The notes under the pieces are model-generated. The model ran no database searches. It was not told the DNA's origin and saw nothing but the letters and a program-made list of their open reading frames with translations. DNA of 43,839 nucleotides from positions 1 through 43,839 of the forward strand of contig JBAYVN010000015.1 of NCBI GenBank assembly GCA_041674525.1. Direction: 5' to 3'. This document shows, piece by piece, positions 8,218 to 16,142 of this stretch. Position 1 is the first letter of the stretch, and each line of letters opens with the position of its first letter. The DNA comes from SHYQ01 sp041674525. Lineage in GTDB: Bacteria; Chloroflexota; Dehalococcoidia; UBA2979. The position numbers and the translations under genes were made by a program.

Positions 8218-9495
8218 CTACGTCCCGTGAGCCGGCGCGGCTGCGTCGACGCGGCGGAGCGAGGGCACCGTCACGTACAGCGCGAGTGCGAACGCCGTCA
8301 CGGACAGCGCGCCGAACGCCACGGCGGCAGGCGCTCCCCATCGTGCGGCGATCAGCCCCGCGGGGAGGCCGCCGATCGCCGACAGGAAGTACGTCATGCT
8401 CCACACGCCCATGACGCGGCCGCGCAGCTCGTCCGGTACCAGCATCTGGAGCGCGGTCAGACCGATGTTGAGGTACACGGACGAGACGTAGCCCCCCACG
8501 AAGAGCAGCGCCAGCGAGAGGGGGACGGAGCGGCTGAGGGCGAACCCAGCGATAACGATCCCGAACAGCGCCGCCGACAGCAGCATCGTTGGCCCCAGGG
8601 GGAGCCCGGCGCGCAGACGAACCATCGAGAGCGTCCCGAGCAGCGCGCCGATCCCCGCCGCCGCCTCCATGAACCCGAAGCCCCGCACGCCGGTGTGCAG
8701 CACCTCGTTCGCGAACGCCGGCAGCAGGATGACGTACGACGTGCCGAACAGGGAGGTGAAGAACGACAGCCCGATCGTCGCGAAGAAGATCCGATGCCGC
8801 ACGATGTAGCGCATGCCCTCCAGCATGCCGCCCCGCTCCTCACTCGACTGCGGGGGCGGCACCTCGAGGCGCAGCGTCTGGATGATCACCGCCGAGACGG
8901 CGAAGCCGGCGGCGGTGACGAAGAACGCCTGCCCCGTCCCGATCACGGCGATGAGCAGGCCGGCGACCGCCGGTCCCACGATGCGCATCACGTTCCACAC
9001 CGCATTGGTGTACGCGACGGCGCTCGCGATCGCCCGCATCTCGATCAGCCGGGGGAGGATAGCGTTCTGTGCGGGCGTGGCCAGCGCCAGCAACGCCCCG
9101 ACGACGATCGACCACGCCAGGACGAGCCAGATGTTCGCCACGCCCGCCACGATGGCGAGCGCCATCGCGAGCGTGCATGCCGCGGTGGCGGCCTGCGACC
9201 ACACCAGCAACGCCCGGTTGTCGAAGCGATCGGCGAGGAGCCCCGCGGGCACGGACAGCACGATCGTGGGCACCGCGGAAGCCACGCTGACGATGCCCAG
9301 CCAGAGCGGCGAGGGTGTGAGCTGCGTCACCAGCCACAGCGATCCGATGAAGCGGAACTGCAGGCCGAACACGCGCGCGACCGTGGCGAACCAGAAGCGC
9401 CGGTAGTTCGGGTATGCCAGCGCGCCGAGCCGCGACGATGTCACCGGTTCATCCTCGCGGCCATCTTCGTGTGCCGGGCGGTGTGCGGAGGCCAT
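8218..9495 (-). CDS. MFS transporter, DHA3-like drug/siderophore exporter family
   Basis: About 425 residues with around 12 hydrophobic segments. A conserved MFS motif is seen in the loop after helix 2 (GLLADRFDNRALLVW, the A-motif variant). The overall pattern, with N-terminal YPNYRRFWFATV and RFIGSLWLVTQLT, resembles EntS/DHA3-type exporters. It presumably effluxes small molecules by proton exchange; the substrate is not predictable. The reading frame is open far upstream to 10152, but that segment overlaps other genes. The ATG at 9495 is preceded by GGAAGGG and starts a normal MFS N-terminus, so I place the start there. It is a single minus-strand gene between convergent DUF6458-like and divergent zinc-ribbon genes. 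Confidence 0.88.
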   Translation of the reverse strand: MASAHRPAHEDGREDEPVTSSRLGALAYPNYRRFWFATVARVFGLQFRFIGSLWLVTQLTPSPLWLGIVSVASAVPTIVLSVPAGLLADRFDNRALLVWSQAATAACTLAMALAIVAGVANIWLVLAWSIVVGALLALATPAQNAILPRLIEMRAIASAVAYTNAVWNVMRIVGPAVAGLLIAVIGTGQAFFVTAAGFAVSAVIIQTLRLEVPPPQSSEERGGMLEGMRYIVRHRIFFATIGLSFFTSLFGTSYVILLPAFANEVLHTGVRGFGFMEAAAGIGALLGTLSMVRLRAGLPLGPTMLLSAALFGIVIAGFALSRSVPLSLALLFVGGYVSSVYLNIGLTALQMLVPDELRGRVMGVWSMTYFLSAIGGLPAGLIAARWGAPAAVAFGALSVTAFALALYVTVPSLRRVDAAAPAHGT

Positions 9496-9624
9496 CGCGG
9501 ACCCTTCCAGAGCCGCCGGGGCGGTGTGGCCCGGGCTCCACATCATCGCATCCGTGCGGGAGCGCCCGGCGTCCGGGTGCGGTTCGAGCGCGCCGGGACG
9601 CCGGCTGTCCACACATACGCGCGG

Positions 9625-9646
9625 CCCCCCGCCCGTGGGCCGGGGG
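9625..9646. other. Strong hairpin in the MFS / zinc-ribbon divergent spacer
   Basis: Arms of 10 bases (CCCCCCGCCC and GGGCCGGGGG) pair with one mismatch around a 2-base spacer. It lies between the MFS start (9495) and the zinc-ribbon start (9750), so it is either a leader structure or an operator. There is no U-tract on either side. Confidence 0.35.
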
Positions 9647-9749
9647 ATCACACAAACGCTGCCGAAGACTAGCCGTTCGGCGGGGGCGGGGTGCCCCGGG
9701 CCCACGTACGTTACGGGTGACAGGGATCGCGCATCGGCAGGAGCCGGCC

Positions 9750-9962
9750 ATGTCCACTGGAGCCGCATCACTCCCCCGCACCGGGCCCGCGCCGAAGCTC
9801 GTGGACGGTTTCCCCAGGTGCGCACGGTGCAGCGGGCGCCTCCTGTTGAGCTACGGCGCGTACACGTGCGTCGCCTGCGGCTACGAGTGGGAGCCCGGCG
9901 AGCATGAGGCGTGGCCCCCGCCGGAAGGAGCACGGGATGTCGCCCAGCACACTCGGCCGTAA
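9750..9962 (+). CDS. Small zinc-ribbon protein
   Basis: A 70-residue protein with a four-cysteine knuckle pair, CARC (24-27) and CVAC (40-43), spaced as in zinc ribbons, followed by GYEWEPGEHEAW. The function is unknown. The fold is used for nucleic-acid or protein contacts and structurally resembles ribosome-associated zinc ribbons, but no family can be named. The ATG at 9750 has AGGAG seven bases upstream. It overlaps the next gene by 26 bases in another frame, so the two are probably translationally linked. Its tail from about residue 55 is low in structure and overlaps the start of the next gene. Confidence 0.65.
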   Translation: MSTGAASLPRTGPAPKLVDGFPRCARCSGRLLLSYGAYTCVACGYEWEPGEHEAWPPPEGARDVAQHTRP

Positions 9963-10296
9963 GTGGGGCCGTAGGCCACCCAGCGCGACGCTCCTGAGCC
10001 TGGCCGTCGACCCCGCGGATGGCCGCGTGCGGATGGACGTGGCGTTCCACGAGCCACGCGTGGACGCGGACGACTTCGCCACCACCATGGCGCGCCTGAT
10101 GCGGCCGCTGCTGAGGCCGGGCACCGGAAACGTGCGCGTGGACGTCTACCAATGTGACGGTGGACTCGACCAGCCGATGACGCTGGTCGCCACGGCGTCC
10201 GCCGTCGCCGATGACGTCGTGCGCGCGGTGCCCGGGATCTCCGGTCCCGCGGCGGCGCTGTCCTCACGCGCGCCGCGGGCGCACTCGGCGGCGTGA
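9937..10296 (+). CDS. Hypothetical protein, 119 aa
   Basis: I do not recognise this family. The protein is soluble-looking, without a signal peptide or membrane helix. A basic N-terminus (LGRKWGRRPPSATLL) precedes a region with alternating hydrophobic residues (GRVRMDVAFHEP, NVRVDVYQCDG, MTLVATASAV) that suggests a small alpha/beta domain, and an Ala/Arg-rich end. The ATG at 9937 has an excellent AAGGAG six bases upstream, and third positions are GC-rich as in the neighbours. It lies between the overlapping zinc-ribbon gene and the Hsp20 gene (82 bases downstream), all on the plus strand, so it is plausibly part of a stress transcript. Confidence 0.6.
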   Translation: MSPSTLGRKWGRRPPSATLLSLAVDPADGRVRMDVAFHEPRVDADDFATTMARLMRPLLRPGTGNVRVDVYQCDGGLDQPMTLVATASAVADDVVRAVPGISGPAAALSSRAPRAHSAA

Positions 10297-10378
10297 GCCA
10301 CCCGGACGGTGCCACGGAGAGAGCGCGGGGCAGACGAGAGCACACAGAAGAGGACACCGAACAGCACTGGAGGATCCG

Positions 10379-10834
10379 ATGCCTGAGATCACGCTTCGCG
10401 ACCCACTGACCGCCGCGACTGAGGAGCTCTGGTCGGACTGGCCGAACTGGCCCGTCATGCCTCGCCGCTGGCTGCGCCGGGCGCTCCGCAACGCGGAGCT
10501 GCTCGGAGAGGCGGCACCCCTCGACATCTCGAAGCACAACGGCGACCTCGTGATCCGCATGTCGCTCCCCGGCTTCGCCGCCAACGAGATCTCGTGCGAG
10601 GTGAAGGACGACTTCGTCACGGTGAAGGCCGAGCACGAGGAGACCGCGGAGGAGAAGGCCGAGGAGTACTATTCCCGCGAACGCCGCGTCGGGGAGATCG
10701 CCCGCAGTTTCTCGCTCCCCCAGGCCGTCGATGCCGAACGCGCCGACGCGACCTACCGCAACGGCGTGCTGGAGGTGCGGGTGCCGGTGAAGCACGAAGA
10801 GGCCACGAAGCGCGTCACGATCAAGACTGAATGA
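10379..10834 (+). CDS. Hsp20 / alpha-crystallin small heat-shock protein
   Basis: A 151-residue ATP-independent holdase that binds unfolding proteins. The N-terminal arm (about 1-45) contains WSDWPNWPVMPRRWLRR, the Trp-rich substrate-binding type. The alpha-crystallin domain runs from APLDISKHNGDLVIRMSLPG through FVTVKAEHEE to RSFSLPQAVDAERADATYRNGVLEV, followed by a short tail. The GVLEV and LPG motifs are diagnostic. The ATG at 10379 is preceded by TGGAGGATCCG, a strong ribosome site. No HAIR or CIRCE operator is evident upstream. The baeRF-like gene follows 138 bases downstream on the same strand. A second, divergent Hsp20-like protein is encoded at 14629-15204. Confidence 0.95.
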   Translation: MPEITLRDPLTAATEELWSDWPNWPVMPRRWLRRALRNAELLGEAAPLDISKHNGDLVIRMSLPGFAANEISCEVKDDFVTVKAEHEETAEEKAEEYYSRERRVGEIARSFSLPQAVDAERADATYRNGVLEVRVPVKHEEATKRVTIKTE

Positions 10835-10971
10835 TCGCGCCCCGGCGGGGTCGCCGGTGATCGTGATCAGGGTGGACGGGCGGCCGGTCACGGCTCCGCA
10901 CGCCGGACCTGCCTGGTGAACGGTCGCCCTCCGCGTACGCTCGCGAGCTGCGCGAGGAAGGACGGCGGGCC

Positions 10972-12018
10972 ATGCTGAAGTCTCAACCGACCGGGCACGA
11001 GCTGGCGATCCCGCTGGCGCTGGTGCGACTGGCGCCTGCGAATGCCCCGATCGTGAGCGCGTACGCAGACTGGCGCGTCAGCGAACGCGGCCTGCACGAA
11101 GCCCCCACCGTCATCGAGCACCACCTCCGCCAGTCGCTGGCGCAGCTCCCGGTGCGTGGCGAGGCCCACGCCTCGCTCGCCGCCGATGCGGAACGCATCC
11201 TGCACTACCTGGCTGATCAGGCGGACCCGGCGGCGCGGGGTCTCGTGATCTTCGCCTCACACGGCCGGGGGCTATGGTTCGTGCAGGAGTCCGTGGTCCA
11301 GGTGGCGACGACGGCCCACGTGGGCGACGCCCCGCTGCTGCTTCCCTTCGCCGAGCTGGTGCAGGATGCCGGCAGCGGGCGCATCGCCGTGGTGGACACC
11401 GAGCACCTCCGCCTGATCGACCTGAGCTACGCCGGCGTGCGTGAGCTCGAGGGATTCGACGACGACACGTGGGGCGCGACGCGGATCTCCTCGCGCGCGG
11501 CGTGGCGCACGGCGAACCGCCAGCGCGCGCACGAGACCGCGCTGGAGCGCTTCGCGGGGGAGATCGCCGGCGAGATCGCGGCGGGGATGACCGCGTCCGC
11601 ATCGCAGGCGCTGGCCATCGCGGGCGCCGACGAGATCGTCGCACTCGTGCGCGACGCGCTTCCGGCGGCGGCTCGCGATCGCCTCGTGCTCACGGGACAC
11701 GTCGACATGGACACGCCGGAGGAGGAAGTCGTCGAGCGCATCTGGCCGCAGATGCAGGCGATCGCCGCCGCGGCGCGACTCGAGGACATCCAGCGCCTGC
11801 TCCGCACCGCGACGCGCGCGGTCGGGGTGGAGGCGGTGCGCACGCTGATCGTCAACCGGCGACTCGCGACGCTCGCCCTCGATCCCGATCGCCTGCCCGC
11901 CGCGCAGACCGAGCCGCTGCTGCGCCAGGCGATCGATCAGCACAGCCGCGTGATCATCGCGCGGTCGGCCCCGCAGCTCGCGCCGTTCTACGGCGTGGCC
12001 GGCGAGGCGCGCTGGTAG
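10972..12018 (+). CDS. baeRF/Vms1-like protein (bacterial relative of aeRF1)
   Basis: A 348-residue protein whose pattern fits bacterial relatives of archaeo-eukaryotic release factor 1. There is an N-terminal domain with APIVSAYADWR and later GLVIFASHGRGLWFVQES, and a middle domain opening with RIAVVDTEHLRLIDLSYAGV, a long charged helix (RAHETALERFAGEIAGEIA) and IAGADEIVALVRDAL. The C-terminal L7Ae-like part has AVGVEAVRTLIVN and ends APFYGVAGEARW. Family members bind the ribosomal A site or hydrolyse peptidyl-tRNA; the hibernation factor Balon and mycobacterial Rv2629 are relatives. I see no GGQ motif, which argues for ribosome binding or hibernation rather than release. The ATG at 10972 follows a purine-rich GGAAGGACGG. 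The neighbour is Hsp20. The family assignment is by eye. Confidence 0.65.
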   Translation: MLKSQPTGHELAIPLALVRLAPANAPIVSAYADWRVSERGLHEAPTVIEHHLRQSLAQLPVRGEAHASLAADAERILHYLADQADPAARGLVIFASHGRGLWFVQESVVQVATTAHVGDAPLLLPFAELVQDAGSGRIAVVDTEHLRLIDLSYAGVRELEGFDDDTWGATRISSRAAWRTANRQRAHETALERFAGEIAGEIAAGMTASASQALAIAGADEIVALVRDALPAAARDRLVLTGHVDMDTPEEEVVERIWPQMQAIAAAARLEDIQRLLRTATRAVGVEAVRTLIVNRRLATLALDPDRLPAAQTEPLLRQAIDQHSRVIIARSAPQLAPFYGVAGEARW

Positions 12019-12099
12019 CCAGATCCCGGGTAGCTCAGATCGCTGGTCACGCAGCGGCATCCGCACACGAGACCGGCGCCGGCCGGGCAGCGTCGAACG

Positions 12100-14565
12100 C
12101 TAGCCCCCGGCGCCCGGCTCGTCCTCGCGGGACGGACCCAGGACCAGCGGGAGCACCTCGTCGATCCGGTCGCACCAGTGGACCGTCATCCCGGCGCGCG
12201 TGGCGTCCGGGACGTCGGGCCAGTCCTGCTGGTTCGCGCGCGGGCCCACCAGCTCGCGGATCCCGCTGCGGTACGCGCCCAGCGCCTTCTCCTTCAGCCC
12301 CCCGACGGCCAGGACGCGACCACGCAGGGTGATCTCGCCGGTCAGGGCGACCCGCCGGTGCACCGGACGGCGCGTCGCCGCCGAGATGAGGGCCACCGCG
12401 ATCGTGAGCCCCGCCGAGGGCCCGTCCTTCGGGATCGCCCCCGCGGGGACGTGCACGTGGACATCGTGCCGATCGAGGGCGTCGGGTGGGATGCCCAGGG
12501 CCAGCGCGTGAGATCGCGCGTAGGTCAGCGCGGCGGTGGCGGACTCACGCATCACGTCGCCCAGGTGGCCGGTGAGGATCAGGTTGCCGGTCCCGGGCAT
12601 CAGCGCCGCCTCCACCGTCAGCACCTCGCCGCCGATGCTGGTCACAGCCAGCCCCGTGGCGACGCCGATCTCGTCCGGCTCCGCGGAGACGTCGTCACGC
12701 ACCGCCGCGGGGCCGAGGATCGACGCCAGGCGGCCGGTGGTGATCGCTGCCGTCCCGGTATCGCCGCGGGCGATGCGCAGCGCGACCCCGCGGACCACGG
12801 CCCCGATCGCCCGATCCAGCGCGCGCACGCCCGCCTCGCGCGTGTAGCCGGAGATGATCGCGCGCAGCGCGTCGTCGTCCACCCGCACGGCGGTCTCCGT
12901 CAGCCCCGCCTCCGTCAGGCGGCGAGGCAGCAGGTACCGCCGCGCGATCTGGAGCTTCTCCTCGTCCGTGTAGCTCGGGATGTCGATGGTCTCCATGCGA
13001 TCGAGCAGCGGCGGCGAGATGGTGTCCGCCTGGTTCGCCGTGCAGATGAAGAACACCGTGGAGAGGTCGATCGGAATCTCCAGGTAGTGGTCGACGAACG
13101 CGGCGTTCTGAGCCGGGTCCAGCACCTCCAGGAGCGCGGATGCCGGGTCGCCGCGCGCGTCGCCGCTGATCTTGTCGACCTCGTCGAGCATGATCACGGG
13201 GTTGTTCGTCTCAGCGCGGCGCAGCGCCTGCACGATCCACCCCGGGAGCGCTCCGATGTACGTGCGCCGGAATCCGCGGATCGCCGCCTCGTCGCGGATC
13301 CCGCCGAGGGACGCCCGCGCGAACTCCCGGCCCAGGGCACGCGCGATGCTGCGCCCGAGCGAGGTCTTCCCCACGCCCGGCGGACCGACGAAGCAGAGGA
13401 TCGGGCCGCGCGCGTCGTTGCGGAGCTTGCGCACGGCCAGGTATTCCAGGATGCGCTCCTTCACCTTCTCCAGCCCGTAATGATCCTCGTCCAGGACCGC
13501 CGACGCGCGATCGAGATCGAGGTGATCCGGCGTCCGCCGCCCCCAGGGCAACGCTGCGATCCACTCGAGGTAGCCACGCACGGTGCTGTACTCCGGTGAG
13601 AGCGGGCTGATGCGGTCGAGCCGGAGGATCTCGCGATCGGCGACCTGCCGCGCCTCCGGGGTGAGCAGGGCGGCATCCAGGCGGCGGCGCAGGCCCGCGA
13701 CATCCGAGCCGCTGGTCTCGCCCAGCTCCTGGCGGATGGCCTCCATTTGCTCACGCAGCAGGAACTCACGCTCACGTTGCGCCGTGCGGTGCTGGACATC
13801 CTCCTCGATCTCCGCGCTCAGGCGCTGCCGCTCGGTCTCGCGCTGGAGCAGCAAGAGCACCTCCCGCAGGCGTTCGACGACATCGACGGTCTCCAGCAGC
13901 CGCTGGCGCTCGGGCGGCTTGAACGGCGCGTTGGCGGCGATGAAGTCCGCGAGGTCACCCGGCCGCTGCGCGTGCAACTCGGCGTCGGCCAGCTGCTTCG
14001 CGTAAGCCGGCGCGACCGCGGCGAGCTCGCCGAACGCCGCCAGGACGTCCCGGTGCAGCCGCTGTGCCTCCTCGCCGCCGGGGAACTCGTCAAGGGCATG
14101 CACGAGCGCTGTGGGGAAGGCGGGCGCCTCGAGCACCTGCTCGACCCGCACGCGGGCGAGGCCCAGTACCAGGGCGTGGATCGTCTCGTCGCCGTGGGAC
14201 ATGCGCAGGACCCGCCCCAGCACCGCGACGGCGCCCGTCGCCGCGGCGACACGCGCCCCCGTCCCGTCGCGAGCGGCGCTCTCCTCGCTCGTCCCGTACG
14301 GGACAGGGTCTGCGCGCTCCGCGGACGCCGCAGGCGCAGCGAGCGCGGACGAGGCGATCAGCACGAGGAGCCTCGCCGGGGCGTTCGCCGCCGCCTCGAT
14401 GGCGCGGGCCTCCGGCCCGAGCGCGACCGTTACCGGCACGGTGAGCGCCGGGAAGAGCACGTTCTCCCCGGTCCACATCACGGGAAGCGGAGCACCCAGC
14501 GCGGCACGCTCTGGCGGTCCCAGCGGCGAGGGGAGAGCGTTCGAGGTGAGGTCCGGGTGGGTCAT
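12100..14565 (-). CDS. lon: Lon protease (ATP-dependent, S16)
   Basis: An 821-residue cytosolic AAA+ protease that degrades misfolded and regulatory proteins. An N-terminal LAN substrate domain (VMWTGENVLFPALTVPVTVAL) and a helical region (REFLLREQMEAIRQELGE) precede the ATPase with Walker A GPPGVGKT (394-401), Walker B VIMLDEVDKI and sensor FICTANQADT. The C-terminal protease has catalytic Ser717 in PKDGPSAGLT and Lys760 in GGLKEKALG, 43 residues apart as in E. coli Lon. Length is normal for the family. No clear Shine-Dalgarno lies before the ATG at 14565, so the start could be slightly off. It lies 63 bases downstream of the Hsp20-like gene on the same strand, which suggests co-transcription. 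Confidence 0.97.
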   Translation of the reverse strand: MTHPDLTSNALPSPLGPPERAALGAPLPVMWTGENVLFPALTVPVTVALGPEARAIEAAANAPARLLVLIASSALAAPAASAERADPVPYGTSEESAARDGTGARVAAATGAVAVLGRVLRMSHGDETIHALVLGLARVRVEQVLEAPAFPTALVHALDEFPGGEEAQRLHRDVLAAFGELAAVAPAYAKQLADAELHAQRPGDLADFIAANAPFKPPERQRLLETVDVVERLREVLLLLQRETERQRLSAEIEEDVQHRTAQREREFLLREQMEAIRQELGETSGSDVAGLRRRLDAALLTPEARQVADREILRLDRISPLSPEYSTVRGYLEWIAALPWGRRTPDHLDLDRASAVLDEDHYGLEKVKERILEYLAVRKLRNDARGPILCFVGPPGVGKTSLGRSIARALGREFARASLGGIRDEAAIRGFRRTYIGALPGWIVQALRRAETNNPVIMLDEVDKISGDARGDPASALLEVLDPAQNAAFVDHYLEIPIDLSTVFFICTANQADTISPPLLDRMETIDIPSYTDEEKLQIARRYLLPRRLTEAGLTETAVRVDDDALRAIISGYTREAGVRALDRAIGAVVRGVALRIARGDTGTAAITTGRLASILGPAAVRDDVSAEPDEIGVATGLAVTSIGGEVLTVEAALMPGTGNLILTGHLGDVMRESATAALTYARSHALALGIPPDALDRHDVHVHVPAGAIPKDGPSAGLTIAVALISAATRRPVHRRVALTGEITLRGRVLAVGGLKEKALGAYRSGIRELVGPRANQQDWPDVPDATRAGMTVHWCDRIDEVLPLVLGPSREDEPGAGG

Positions 14566-14628
14566 GCGGGCTGGGCCGTGAGCATCGTGGGCGTCATGCG
14601 CGGTGTGACCGCGCAGAGCGCCGGAACG

Positions 14629-15204
14629 CTACTCGTGACGCTTGAGTTCGATGCGCAACAGCCCGTTCTCGTGCTCCACGACGGCGCCATCGAGGATCGT
14701 GCCCGCCGGCAGCTCCACGGTGCGGCGCCAGGGACCGGACCACGTCTCGAGCTGCTCGATCGAGGAGCCCGCACGATGCAGCGGCGTGGGGCGTGTGCCG
14801 GAGACCTCCAGGGTCCGCCCGGTCAGCGCCACGTGAGGCTGTTCGTCCCGCGTCCCCGGAACGTCGAGCACGATCACCACGCGATCGGCGGAGACGGCGA
14901 CGTCCGCCGCCGGCACGTGCTCGAGCCCGTGCATGGCGCCGCTGATCGCGACCCCGCTGGTCGCGGGCTGATGCAGCGCGCCGTCGGCGCGATCGACGCC
15001 GCGATCGATGAGGGGTACAGGGATGCGGGGTACAGGGAAGTCATCCAGCCGGGCGAGCGTCGCGCTTCCCCAGACGGCGTGACCGCCCATCGCACCCGGG
15101 CGTGGCGTTTGATCGCGCGTGCCCAGGTTCCACGTGCCCTGGTTCCCGGCATCCAGGTGCCACGAGTCCGGTGCGTGCTGCACCACGTCGCTCACGTTGC
15201 TCAT
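14629..15204 (-). CDS. Hsp20-like protein with an unusual repeat-derived N-terminus
   Basis: The C-terminal 100 residues form an alpha-crystallin-like domain: VSADRVVIVLDVPGTRDE, ALTGRTLEVSGTR, RRTVELPAGTILDGAVVEHENGLLRIELKR. This is the sHsp pattern ending in G(L/V)LxIxL. Upstream lie about 90 residues of low similarity containing WHLDAGNQGTWNLGTRDQ and FPVPRIPVPLI. They are encoded by degenerate minisatellite-like DNA (GGGGTACAGGGA twice at 15012-15038, and GGAACC/GGCAC units at about 15119-15170). The ATG at 15204 has a G-rich sequence upstream; the ATG at 14934 would give just the core domain. It lies between the Q-rich gene (131 bases) and lon (63 bases) on one strand, implying a chaperone-protease unit. 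Confidence 0.78.
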   Translation of the reverse strand: MSNVSDVVQHAPDSWHLDAGNQGTWNLGTRDQTPRPGAMGGHAVWGSATLARLDDFPVPRIPVPLIDRGVDRADGALHQPATSGVAISGAMHGLEHVPAADVAVSADRVVIVLDVPGTRDEQPHVALTGRTLEVSGTRPTPLHRAGSSIEQLETWSGPWRRTVELPAGTILDGAVVEHENGLLRIELKRHE

Positions 15205-15335
15205 CGGATGCCCCCGGTCGTGCGCCTGCCGATGGACCTGACGCTGGCTGGATGACGGCGGGATGGATGACGCAGAGCAGAGCCGCGAGACGACGACGAG
15301 CGCGAGAGAGCCGCGCCCGTCGTCGTCCCGCCCGG

Positions 15336-16142
15336 TCAGCCGACAAACTGCAGCGCCTGCTGCGCCTGCTGCAGTGCCTGCTGCGCCTGCTGGATCGCCT
15401 GGTGGATCGCCTGTGGCTGCGAGCCCGGCGAGGTCATGGGAGGCGCCATCAGTGGCGACGCGAACTGCCCCGGTTGCTGCCAGGCGGAAGACCCCTGCTG
15501 GTAGGGGCCCGCCTGCTGGTACGGGCTCGCCTGCTGGTACGGGCTCGCCTGCTGGTACTGGCCTGGGGAGAACTGGCCGGACTGGGACGGCATCGCGAAG
15601 GACGGCGTCGCGGAGGGCTGCTGGGCGGCCACCATCCGCGCGAGGTTCTGCGCCTGCTGAGCCTGTTGCTGCGCCTGCTGCGCCTGCTGCTGGACCTGCT
15701 GGATCTGCTGCTGTGCCTGCTGCTGTGCCTGGATCGATTGCTGCGCTTCCTGCAGCACGGCCTGCAGCTGCTGCTGCGTGCCCTGCAGCACCTGCTGCGC
15801 CTGCTGGCACTGCTGCCGCGCCGCCTGCACCGCCTGCGCGGCCTGCTGCGCCTCGCGCTGCACTTCCTGCACCAGCTGCTGGAGCGCCTGCTCCGCCTGC
15901 TGGCACTGGCTCTCGGCGATCCGCTGCACCTGCTGTGACTGCTGCACCTGCTGCTGCGCCTGCTGGCACTGCTGCTGGAGCTGCTGGATCTGTGCGAGCG
16001 CTTGCTGCGCCTGCGTCTGCTGCGCCTGGATGGCCTGTTGCTGCGCCTGCTCGGCCTGCAGCTGGGCCTGCTGCGCCTGCTGTTGCGCCTGCTGTGTCTG
16101 CTGCTGCGTTTGCTGCTGGTATTGCTCCGTGCTCGTGACCAT
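15336..16142 (-). CDS. Extremely glutamine-rich coiled-coil protein
   Basis: A 268-residue protein in which I count about 116 glutamines (43%), rising to about half of residues 1-170. The first part is an uninterrupted Gln/Ala helix with almost no charge, sprinkled with Leu, Ile and Val, and with three cysteines at about 59, 80 and 112. A flexible segment (NLARMVAAQQPSATPSFAMP) leads to four hexads of the type YQQASP (about 196-219), a Pro/Met-rich stretch (PLMAPPMTSPG) and a second short Gln/Ala helix at the end. There is no signal peptide or membrane helix. No known family is recognised. The ATG at 16142 has GGAG about ten bases upstream. It heads an apparent operon with an Hsp20-like protein and Lon. 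A prion-like or scaffold role is inference. Confidence 0.85.
   Translation of the reverse strand: MVTSTEQYQQQTQQQTQQAQQQAQQAQLQAEQAQQQAIQAQQTQAQQALAQIQQLQQQCQQAQQQVQQSQQVQRIAESQCQQAEQALQQLVQEVQREAQQAAQAVQAARQQCQQAQQVLQGTQQQLQAVLQEAQQSIQAQQQAQQQIQQVQQQAQQAQQQAQQAQNLARMVAAQQPSATPSFAMPSQSGQFSPGQYQQASPYQQASPYQQAGPYQQGSSAWQQPGQFASPLMAPPMTSPGSQPQAIHQAIQQAQQALQQAQQALQFVG
15480..15560. repeat. 18-bp tandem repeat encoding the YQQASP hexads
   Basis: Four imperfect copies of an 18-bp unit (plus strand CTGCTGGTACGGGCTCGC) lie inside the Q-rich gene, two of them identical. Near identity at the DNA level indicates recent tandem duplication, and copy number could vary between strains without breaking the frame. 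Confidence 0.8.

Noticed and set aside
9565..9600. Possible tRNA T-arm (GGTTCGAGC)
   Set aside because: Loop register is wrong and no anticodon or acceptor stems can be paired around it.
9496..10152. N-terminal extension of the MFS gene by 219 codons
   Set aside because: Overlaps two plus-strand genes with good ribosome sites, and a normal MFS N-terminus with a ribosome site starts at 9495.
15263..16138. Ala/Pro-rich plus-strand frame opposite the Q-rich gene
   Set aside because: Complement of a CAG/GCC repeat-rich sequence; the minus-strand frame has a start and the operon context.
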